The notes under the pieces are model-generated. The model was not told where the DNA came from, ran no database searches, and worked only from the letters and a program-made list of their open reading frames with translations. From NCBI GenBank assembly GCA_041300525.1, contig JBGLNJ010000001.1, positions 372,001 through 436,000 on the forward strand: a stretch of DNA of 64,000 nt, given 5' to 3'. This DNA is from JBGLNJ01 sp041300525. Lineage in GTDB: Bacteria; Chloroflexota; Anaerolineae; Fen-1058. The translations under genes were made by a program, and so were the position numbers. This document shows, one piece after another, positions 25,308-33,200 of this stretch; the first letter of the stretch is position 1, and every line of letters starts with the position of its first letter.

Positions 25308-28277
25308 TCATTGCGGCTTTTTGTAAGCGACCGACACTCTGATCCGGTTGCTTTCGACTTTGTTGCCGGCCTTGTCGTACACAATGGCCCAGGCCGTGTG
25401 CGTGCCGAGGACCTGCGTTCTGAATGTCTGCTTCTTGGTTTGAGGGTCTTCCGTGAGGAACGTCAGCTTGTCATTGTAGGGCGCAACATAGCGGATGCTG
25501 AACGGCTGGGTAAAGACATCCATATGAAACTCGACGCGCTCAATGCCAAAGTTATCCGATACGTCGGCGTTGAACACGACCCATTCGTCTTGAGGCGCAG
25601 TGTACAGATCGCCATCCGCCGGATAGGTGAGCTTGATCTTGGGCGGCGAGTTGTCCACCGTCACCTGGACAGTCGCCTGGCGGATGTTCTGGTTGTGTTC
25701 CACCGCCGTCAATTGCAAACTATAGAGCCCATCCGGCAGCCCCTTGGTGTCCCAATATTCGAGCACGTTGTTATCCACTTGGTCGCCGTGGTCGCCGCCG
25801 ATCTGTGTCCATGCGTTGGGGTTCATGCCCTGACCGAACGCCAGCCGGTAGTTGGCAAAGTCGCCGCCTTTGGCGTTGCCCGTAATCACCACAGTGCCGC
25901 CCACGGCGCCGTAGGGCCTGGGCGCGGTGATGGCCACATCGCCAGCAGAAGGGGGTGATCCATAGACGGTATCATATTCTGCCGGCGGCTGCGGAACCTT
26001 GGCCTCGGCGATCCACTCGGCTGCCTCCGGTGGGTAAATCTCAAAAACCTTTTCTTCCACTTGATCGGGCGGCGTGAACACCGTCGCCAGCTTGCCCGTC
26101 TCTTTGTTGATCAAGAACGCCTGGTGAATATTGTCATAGCCTGTCGGCTCTGTGCCGGGGATAAAGAGTTCCTTGACCGACGTGCCGTATTTTGTCGGCA
26201 GCAGGCCCGACACACTGTCCACACTGCGCTCGACCAACCCCTCGGGACGAGTGAATGGCTCCACCGGCTGATCTTTGAGGAAGGTCAGCATCACATCGTG
26301 CCAGATGGGCGCGGCGCCGGTCAGTCCCGTGACACCTTTCATCTCCGTGTTGTCGGTATTGCCCACCCACACGCCCACCGCCACCTGCGGCGTGTAGCCA
26401 ATCGTCCAGTTATCACGATAGTCGTTCGTCGTCCCGGTCTTGGCCGCGGCAGGGCGGCCGATCTCTAATACGTTTGGGCAGCCAAACGCCGCGCAGCGCG
26501 CCGGGTTATCCGAAAGGATGCTGCTCATGAGGTAGGCCAGGCGCGGGTCGAGCACCTGCGTCGTCTCCGGCTGCTTGTACTCCCACAGGATTTTGCCGCT
26601 GCGGTCCTCGACGCGCAGCACCGGCACCGGGTCGAGCGTGCGAAAGCCGGGCCGAGGATCAATGGCCTTCGAGCCGGCCATCACACCCTGGTTGGCAAAG
26701 ACGCTAAAGGCATACACCATGTCCAGGACTTTGACCTCGCCGCCGCCCAACGTCAGCGCCAGGCCGTAATAGTCCAACCCGCGATTGAGCGTGGTGATGC
26801 CCATCTTGTGCGCCGTGCGGATGACACTGTCCACGCCCGCCATCTCTAGCGCGCGCACGGCGGGGATGTTGTAACTGCGCGCTAACGCCAGCCGCATCCG
26901 CACCGAGCCGTGATACTTGCGGTCGTAATTCTCAGGCACATAGGGCGGGAAGCCGGGCTGCTGGAACGCGGTGCGCACGTCCAGGAACGGCGTGGCCGCG
27001 TTGTAACCCTGCGAAAGCAGCGTGACATAGTTGAGCGGCTTGAACGACGAGCCGGGCTGCCGCAGCCCGGTGGCGACGTTGAACTTGCCCTTGATGTCCT
27101 CGTTCCAGTAATCCGCCGATCCGATCATTGCCAGGATTTCGCCCGTGCGAGGATTCATGACGACGGACGCGCCATTGTTCACGTGCTTCTGGTCGGCATC
27201 GAGTTCCTTGACGTGTCGCGCGATAATGTCTTGCGTCTGATTGTTCAAGTTCAGGTCGAGCGTGGTATACACGCGCAACCCGCCGCGATACACCACATCC
27301 GGCCCAAAGTGATCTTCCAGCCACTTGCGGGCGTAAATGGAAAAGTGCGGGGCCTTGATGTCGAACCGCGCCTGGACGCCTCCGGCGATTTGCAGCTTTT
27401 CGACCTTGGTCTCCACAGACTCTTCCGGCGTGATGTATCCCTGGCGCACCATCGCGTCCAGCACCAGCGCCTGCCGCTCTTTAGCCAAATCGGGATTGTC
27501 AATCGGGTTCATGGCGGGGAACTGGGGAATCGCCGCCAGCATGGTACACTCGCCCAGGTTCAACTTGCCGGCCGGCTTGCCAAAGTAGACGCGAGCGGCG
27601 GCGTCAATGCCATAGGCCAAGTTCCCATAGTGGTTACTGTTGAGATACCATTCGAGAATCTGATCTTTGCTCATGCGCCGTGAGATTTCGCTTGCCAACA
27701 AGACTTCTTTGATCTTGCGCTCATAGGTCTGCTGGTAGCGTTCCTCCGGGTCAAGGAGGGTGTTCTTGACCACCTGCTGCGTGATGGACGAAGCGCCTTG
27801 CGTTTTTTGGCCGCGCAGGTTGGAAACGAACGCGCGAGAGATGCCATACCAGTCAAAGCCGGGGTTTTCGTAAAAGCTCTTGTCCTCGATGGCGATCGTG
27901 GCCTGGCGGCACAGAGTCGGAACCTGATCGAGCGAGACCCACTGCCGGTCACCGGCGCGCGGGTCAATCACTTCATACAGCAGCGTCTTGCCGGTGCGGT
28001 CATAGATTTTCGTCGTCTCGAAAACATCCGACTCGGTTCGCCGGAAGCGCGTCTCGAGCTGCGACGGGTCGGGCAGGTCTTTGGTCAGCGACATGTACGC
28101 CGCCACCGCAGTGCCAATGCCGATGCCGGTCGTCAGCAGCGCGCCCAATATCGCCGCCGCCACGACGAGCGCCACCACCCGAAAGATGAGCGACAGGAGA
28201 TGGCTGTGCCGGCTTTTGCCATAGCGCCGGGTCCGGCGCATCTGAACCAGGATGGCTTTTCGACTACCGTTGACCAT
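25308..28277 (-). CDS. Class A penicillin-binding protein (PBP1A-type) with C-terminal Ig-like domain
   Basis: Bifunctional peptidoglycan polymerase and cross-linker of 989 residues. A basic N-terminus precedes one membrane anchor (~28-55). The GT51 domain spans ~85-260, with IAIEDKSFYENPGFDWYGI, QGASSITQQVVKN and EWYLNSNHYGNLAYGIDAAA. The transpeptidase domain spans ~340-690: SSFK at S410-K413, SYN (LARSYNIPAVRAL), and KTGT in AAKTGTTNDYRDNWT. The last ~190 residues form extracytoplasmic beta domains ending in an Ig-like repeat (ATVQVTVDNSPPKIKLTYPA). A second class A PBP is at 37221. The start ATG 28277 has only a weak ribosome site; the ATG at 28241 is an alternative. Confidence 0.93.
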   Translation of the reverse strand: MVNGSRKAILVQMRRTRRYGKSRHSHLLSLIFRVVALVVAAAILGALLTTGIGIGTAVAAYMSLTKDLPDPSQLETRFRRTESDVFETTKIYDRTGKTLLYEVIDPRAGDRQWVSLDQVPTLCRQATIAIEDKSFYENPGFDWYGISRAFVSNLRGQKTQGASSITQQVVKNTLLDPEERYQQTYERKIKEVLLASEISRRMSKDQILEWYLNSNHYGNLAYGIDAAARVYFGKPAGKLNLGECTMLAAIPQFPAMNPIDNPDLAKERQALVLDAMVRQGYITPEESVETKVEKLQIAGGVQARFDIKAPHFSIYARKWLEDHFGPDVVYRGGLRVYTTLDLNLNNQTQDIIARHVKELDADQKHVNNGASVVMNPRTGEILAMIGSADYWNEDIKGKFNVATGLRQPGSSFKPLNYVTLLSQGYNAATPFLDVRTAFQQPGFPPYVPENYDRKYHGSVRMRLALARSYNIPAVRALEMAGVDSVIRTAHKMGITTLNRGLDYYGLALTLGGGEVKVLDMVYAFSVFANQGVMAGSKAIDPRPGFRTLDPVPVLRVEDRSGKILWEYKQPETTQVLDPRLAYLMSSILSDNPARCAAFGCPNVLEIGRPAAAKTGTTNDYRDNWTIGYTPQVAVGVWVGNTDNTEMKGVTGLTGAAPIWHDVMLTFLKDQPVEPFTRPEGLVERSVDSVSGLLPTKYGTSVKELFIPGTEPTGYDNIHQAFLINKETGKLATVFTPPDQVEEKVFEIYPPEAAEWIAEAKVPQPPAEYDTVYGSPPSAGDVAITAPRPYGAVGGTVVITGNAKGGDFANYRLAFGQGMNPNAWTQIGGDHGDQVDNNVLEYWDTKGLPDGLYSLQLTAVEHNQNIRQATVQVTVDNSPPKIKLTYPADGDLYTAPQDEWVVFNADVSDNFGIERVEFHMDVFTQPFSIRYVAPYNDKLTFLTEDPQTKKQTFRTQVLGTHTAWAIVYDKAGNKVESNRIRVSVAYKKPQ

Positions 28278-28310
28278 TCAAAACTACTCCATACTCATGG
28301 TGCGTTTCCA

Positions 28311-28652
28311 TCAAACCTTCGTTTTTGCTCTGCGCTTCTTGGGCATCAGCGGAATCAAGCAACGCAGAGCAGTATTCACGGCCTCCGAGTCAGGAAAGTA
28401 TTCGCGCACATCCGGTTCCAGTATCACCGCGCCGTCTTCAAGCGCAAAGTGCTGCACGAGGGTTGTCCCGTCTGCTGTGTGAATCTTGACCGTATGCCCT
28501 GCGCGGTAGGCTTTGTAGTATTTGCCCCGAATGCCGTCCTTCATATTGGCAAAATCATATTCGGAGCGCATGTCATCATGCTCCGCGCTCACGCTTGCTT
28601 GTTTAGAGGCTTTCTTGCTCATTTGCCTTTGCTTTTGCTTCATTCCACTCAA
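28311..28652 (-). CDS. Small antitoxin-like protein of unknown function
   Basis: A 113-residue protein with lysine/glutamine-rich ends and a conserved-looking core: DDMRSEYDFANMKDGIRGKY, then YKAYRAGHTVKIHTADGT and ILEPDVREYFPDSEAVNTAL. The MRxEYDF...RGKY pattern is shared by small proteins often found beside toxin genes, and the C-terminus LRCLIPLMPKKRRAKTK could be a DNA-binding tail. No toxin partner is adjacent: a PBP gene lies downstream and repeat DNA upstream. Its upstream region contains a 45-base sequence also found upstream of the adhesin gene. The antitoxin role is an inference. Confidence 0.55.
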   Translation of the reverse strand: MSGMKQKQRQMSKKASKQASVSAEHDDMRSEYDFANMKDGIRGKYYKAYRAGHTVKIHTADGTTLVQHFALEDGAVILEPDVREYFPDSEAVNTALRCLIPLMPKKRRAKTKV

Positions 28653-28689
28653 AGGTCAGTTCCATGCTACACCATCTTGTTCAAGACTC

Positions 28690-28734
28690 GGGCGTCAATC
28701 TAACCAACACGATTATACCGCGATTCAGATTTCA
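28690..28734 (-). promoter_or_regulatory. 45-base shared upstream element, copy 1, with TATAAT
   Basis: The 45 bases are identical to 35444-35488 at 43 positions by my reading. On the minus strand both contain GGTATAATCGTGTTGG, so each places a -10-like hexamer (here 28717-28712) upstream of a minus-strand gene: the antitoxin-like gene here, the adhesin there. No standard -35 is visible, so it may be a mobile or shared promoter with an unusual -35. Confidence 0.55.
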
Positions 28735-28761
28735 TCGTTCCCACGCTGAGCGTGGGAACGA
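28735..28761. repeat. CGTTCCCACGC hairpin repeat
   Basis: The arms TCGTTCCCACGC and GCGTGGGAACGA (12 bp) flank the loop TGA. This palindrome type is dispersed in many bacterial genomes. The rest of 28653-28996 shows no gene that I can recognise. Confidence 0.7.
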
Positions 28762-28996
28762 GCAGGCTGTGTAGTTAAAAGTATTCTTCGAATCTATGCT
28801 GTGATACGCTGCCCAGCTCCAGAAACAGAGGTTGAAACAAAGCCGTGCTCTGATGAAGGGCGCCGCTCACTTTTCAGCTCCGTCTCCGGCGTCAGGCCTC
28901 GGGGCGCATCAGCGCCGCCAGCCACTTGGCGTCCAGGGCCAAGCTCTGAGGCCCGCTTCCTTCCGGCGGTAAAACGTCGCCGGATTGGAAAGCGAT

Positions 28997-30280
28997 CTAC
29001 GCGCCCCGTAGAATCAACGGCAGATAAAGCTTGTAGCCGCTGGGCACAATCGTCACCCCGGTGCTGACCACCACCGTGCTCACGTTGTTGGTGGCCGTGA
29101 CGGCGGCGGTGTAGATGCCGACGGTCGCGTAGGTACGCGAGACAGTCGCGCCCGCGCCCAATTGCCCATCGCCAAAGGCCCAGGCATAGGTGATATTGTT
29201 GCCGGTCGCCGTGGCCGTGAGGTACGTGACTTGCCCCAACACTGTCGGGCTGCTGTTCGCCGCGCTTAGGTTGGTGATCGGCCCATCGCCGGCGCCCGTG
29301 ATCGTGACGGTGGTATTCGCCACCACAGTGCTGACGCTGTTGGTGACCGTGACGGCGGCGGTGTAGATACCGACGGTCGCGTAGGTACGCGAGACAGTTG
29401 CGCCCGCGCCCAATTGCCCATCGCCAAAGGCCCAGGCATAGGTGATGTTGTTGCCGGTCGCCGTAGCCGTGAGGTACGTGACTTGCCCCAACACCGTCGG
29501 GCTGGAGTTGGCTGCGCTTACCCCTGTAATGGGGCCGTCGCCGGCGCTCGTGATCGTGACGGTGGTATTCGCCACCACAGTGCTGACGCTGTTGGTGGCC
29601 GTGACGGCGGCGGTGTAGATGCCGACGGTCGCGTAGGTACGCGAGACAGTCGCGCCCGCGCCCAATTGCCCATCGCCAAAATTCCAGGCGTAGGTGACAT
29701 TGCTGCCGGTGCTGATCGTCGCGGTCAACCGGGTGGTTTGGCCTAACAGGGTGGGGCTATTATTCACCGCGTTTAGACCACTGATGGGAACATCGTTAAT
29801 CGTAATCACCGTAGTGGAGATTTGAGTGCCGACGCTGTTGGTGACGGTGGCGGTGACGGTAAAGGCGCCGGCGGTTGCGTAGGTATGCGTGCTGATTGCG
29901 CCGGTGCCCAGTTGTCCATCGCCAAAGTTCCAAGTGTAGGCCAGCGGCAGGGTGCCGGTGGCCGAGCCGGTGAAGGTGACTGGCTGCCCAACCCGCGGCG
30001 ACAGCGGCGTGTAAGTGAAACCAAGGCCGGTGGGTTGGCTACAGGGTTGGATGATGGCGACATCATCCAGGAACATGTTGCTGCCGTACGCGCCAATGCC
30101 CAGGAAGGCCACGCTTACATTGCTTTGGCCGGCATACGCCAGCAGGTCTACCGTGTGCAGTTTCCAACCCGTGGAGCCATCATAGCGCGAGACAACATTG
30201 CCCACATTCTGGTAACCGGATCCCGCATCAACTTGCACCTGAATCCGGTCGTTGTTGGTGAAAAGAGTGTCGTGGTACAT
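28997..30280 (-). CDS. PKD-repeat surface protein, C-terminal part after in-frame stops
   Basis: A 427-residue frame that is the direct in-frame continuation of the upstream adhesin: between them are only codons TAA, CCC, GTC, TAG, CAA, TTC, TGG. It begins with the second half of a jelly-roll-like module (DRIQVQVDAGSGYQNVGNVV, WKLHTVDLLAYAGQSNVSVA, YGSNMFLDDVAII). Four PKD domains follow (~85-415), each with a YTWNFGDG- or YAWAFGDG-type motif. The last three are encoded by near-identical 252-base repeats. The end, SGYKLYLPLILRGA, is a short hydrophobic tail of a kind seen in Chloroflexota surface proteins (recalled, not searched). The ATG at 30280 lacks a ribosome site, so separate translation is doubtful. 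Confidence 0.75.
   Translation of the reverse strand: MYHDTLFTNNDRIQVQVDAGSGYQNVGNVVSRYDGSTGWKLHTVDLLAYAGQSNVSVAFLGIGAYGSNMFLDDVAIIQPCSQPTGLGFTYTPLSPRVGQPVTFTGSATGTLPLAYTWNFGDGQLGTGAISTHTYATAGAFTVTATVTNSVGTQISTTVITINDVPISGLNAVNNSPTLLGQTTRLTATISTGSNVTYAWNFGDGQLGAGATVSRTYATVGIYTAAVTATNSVSTVVANTTVTITSAGDGPITGVSAANSSPTVLGQVTYLTATATGNNITYAWAFGDGQLGAGATVSRTYATVGIYTAAVTVTNSVSTVVANTTVTITGAGDGPITNLSAANSSPTVLGQVTYLTATATGNNITYAWAFGDGQLGAGATVSRTYATVGIYTAAVTATNNVSTVVVSTGVTIVPSGYKLYLPLILRGA
29050..29800. repeat. Three tandem ~252-base PKD-encoding repeats
   Basis: The same landmark (GACGCTGTTGG or CACGTTGTTGG) recurs at 29081, 29333 and 29585, exactly 252 bases apart. Two units differ by only a few bases and the third is slightly more diverged. 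Each encodes an 84-residue PKD unit (VTYLTATATGNNITYAWAFG core). Confidence 0.85.
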
Positions 30281-30298
30281 CCAGAATTGCTAGACGGG

Positions 30299-33200
30299 TT
30301 ACGCTACAGTTGAAAAGTCCAGGAGAGACGTATAGAGCCGCACCGCATCACCCGCGTCGGAATCGTAGGAATTGAACTTGATCATCGCCGCGCCCCGATG
30401 CGGTGATGCGGCCGGATTGGCGCCGACCGTAATCCATGTCCAGACCGGGACGCCATAAGTGCCCGTATCTGTAATGACGGCGGTGCCCCAACCCGATGGC
30501 GGGAAGAGGGCAACATCAAACTCTTCGGCCAACACCACGCCGACGGCCAACTGCGTGCCGGGCGCGGTGAGGGTCAGGACCGTGCTCACTAACGGATCAG
30601 AGATGACGGCTGTATTGGTTAAAACATTGTTGCCGCAACCCGCTGTGGGGGTGAGATTGAACGTGAGGGTGAGACCTTCACCCGGGTTCAAGGCGCCATT
30701 CCAGGTCAGGCCGGTCGCCGTGTTCGCGCTGAGACTGCCCCGGCTGACCAGCACGTTGAGGGCCGGGCCGGTGGCGCCCGCGGGGAAGGTATCCACCAGG
30801 TTGGCGCTGGAGGCGGCCAGGCCGCCGGTGTTCGTCACCCGAATCGTGTAGGTCAACAAAGAATCATATGCGCTGACCACCGATGGGCCAAGTTTCAAGC
30901 CCGTCAACACCGGGAAGTAGTTGGTGACGGTGACCAGCGCGCTGGCTTGCACTGAGCCATAGGCATTGGCGGTTGTCAACGTGACCGTATATCCCTGGGC
31001 GGTTTGGGCGGGCGGCACCGCATAGGTGTGCGAAGGATTTTGGAGCGTGCTGGTAAAGGTATCGCCAAAATTCCACAACCAGGAGGTGGCGTTGGCGCCG
31101 GTGAAGGTGAACCGCACCGTAGTAGTGACGGGCGCGTTAACTGGGCTGTTGTGATCGAACGAAGCGCCGGGCGCAGCGCCTACACTCACCGTGGTTGAAA
31201 CTACCGCCTGTCCAGCCGCATTCGTAGCCGTGAGAACGGCCGGGTAACTGCCGGCGGCGGCATAGGTGTGGCTGATGGTCAGGCCATTAGTCAAAACCGT
31301 TCCATCGCCAAAGTTCCAGGTGTAGGTGATGGGCCAGGAGCCGCTGACAAGGGTGGCGGTGAAGGAGGTGGGGTTGCCCAGGAAGGTTGGGCTGGAAGAA
31401 GTCAAGGTCAGGGTGGGGGTGACCGGGGTTGGGAAAACTGTCAGGGTCTGGGAGTATGTCGCCCCCCCAAAGACATTGGTGGCCGTCATGACCACGGCAA
31501 TGTTACCGGAGATGGTGTAGGTGTGCGAGAGCGGATTGCCGGTGCCTACCGCCGAGCCATCGCCAAAGTTCCAGGTATAGGTGAAGGGGGCGGTGCCAGA
31601 GAGAACCACCCCGGTGAAGTCAACCGCCTGATCTTTGATGGGCGATGGCGGGTTGTAGGTGAAGCTGACGCCGCGCGGCGCAAAGCCGCAGGCGTATACC
31701 CCCACCGCGTCAATGAACATGTTGTTGCCGTACGCGCTGATGGCCAGGAAACCAATGCGGATGGATTGTTCGCTGTAGGCAGAGAGGTCAACCGCATGGA
31801 GAGTCCAGCCGGCGATGGTGGCAATGCGGTCAATGGGCAGGCCCACATTGGCATAAGAGGTGCCGCCATCGGTGGAGACTTGAATCTGGATGCGGTCATA
31901 AGAGGGCGGCGGCGCAGAATAGCCCGGATCATGGTACATAGCAAAGACCAATTGCGGGTTGCTCGCGCCGGCCAAATTAAGGGCCGGGGTGGCTAAACGC
32001 GCCGCATCGCCAGCGCCCACACTGAAAGAGTTGAAACCGGCCATGGCGCCGCTATAAGGCGAGGCCGTTGGGTAAGAGCCTAGCGTTGTGGTATACCAGG
32101 TTGGCGTGCCGGTAGAAGAAATATCGGTCACAATCGTTGTTGCCCAGTTGGCCGGCGGGAAGGCGCTTTCAAAGCCTTCGCTGAGGACAGCATTTGCGCC
32201 ATAGACGGTCACCGGCGCGGCCGCCGCCAGCATGGGTGCGGACAAAACCGGGTCCGAGATGACGGCGGTGTTGGTTAACGACTGCCCGCAACAATTGTTC
32301 AACACCGTCACCGGAATCGTGACATAGACCGTCGCTGCCGACGTCACCACGCCCTGCCAACTTACGGAAGAAGCGGTGCCGGTTACGGAGCCGGAGGAGG
32401 CCAGCAGTTGGGCCGGGTCAAGCGTCACTTGCGGCGGCAGCGCATCGCTCAAGCTGGCGCCATTGGCTGTGAGCACGCCGGTATTTTTAATCTGCACCGT
32501 GTAAGTCAGCGTGCCGCCTACCTGCACCGCAGGGGCATTGACGGTTTTGGTTGAACTGGACAGTAGCGGTGACGCGATGAGGTTGGCGGTTGTTACCAGC
32601 ACCGGCGCGCTTATGGCGGTATCGGTGAGGGTTGCGGTGTTGGTAATGACGCCATAGATGCCGGAAACCGTGGTGTTGAAGCGCACCTGAATCCCAACGC
32701 CATTTGTCACCAGTCCCGTCCAGGTGATGCCCGTGCTGTTGCTGATGAGCGCGCCGCCGCCGGCCAAAATGACGGCCGAGCCAGGCACATAGGCGGCGCC
32801 CGCCGGAATCGGATCGATCATCGTCGCGGTGCCGGAGAGCGCGCCGCTGTTGGTAATGCCAATGGTATAGGTTAACAGTTGGCCGGTACTGACCATGCCG
32901 ACGGGGGTAACGGTTTTGGAGGATGTGGTGTAAATGGGTATAGCGACCTGGTTTGAAGCCTGAACCGTCAGCAGGGCCGGAATCAGGGTATCGCTAAGGG
33001 TGGCGGTATTGGTAATGAAGCCAGTAAAGCTGGGGAGCACCTGAGCCCGGAATCGAACGGTGGTGTTTTGGGTGGGTGTTAGCGGGCCTGTCCAGGTTAC
33101 GGTCGTGCCGTCCCAAGTGGGCTGATTGGGGTCGCCCACTACCGTCCCAAGGTAAGACACGCCGGCTGGCACCACATCGCTAATGGTCGCGGTGCCGTTA

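Noticed and set aside
28801..28996. Possible short gene on the + strand in the gap after the antitoxin-like gene
   Set aside because: Only an Arg/Ser/Pro-rich frame without a start context or similarity to a family; it looks like composition noise.
29050..29800. Possible CRISPR array because of regular repeats
   Set aside because: Units are 252 bases long, contiguous, and encode PKD domains in frame; there are no spacers and no cas genes.
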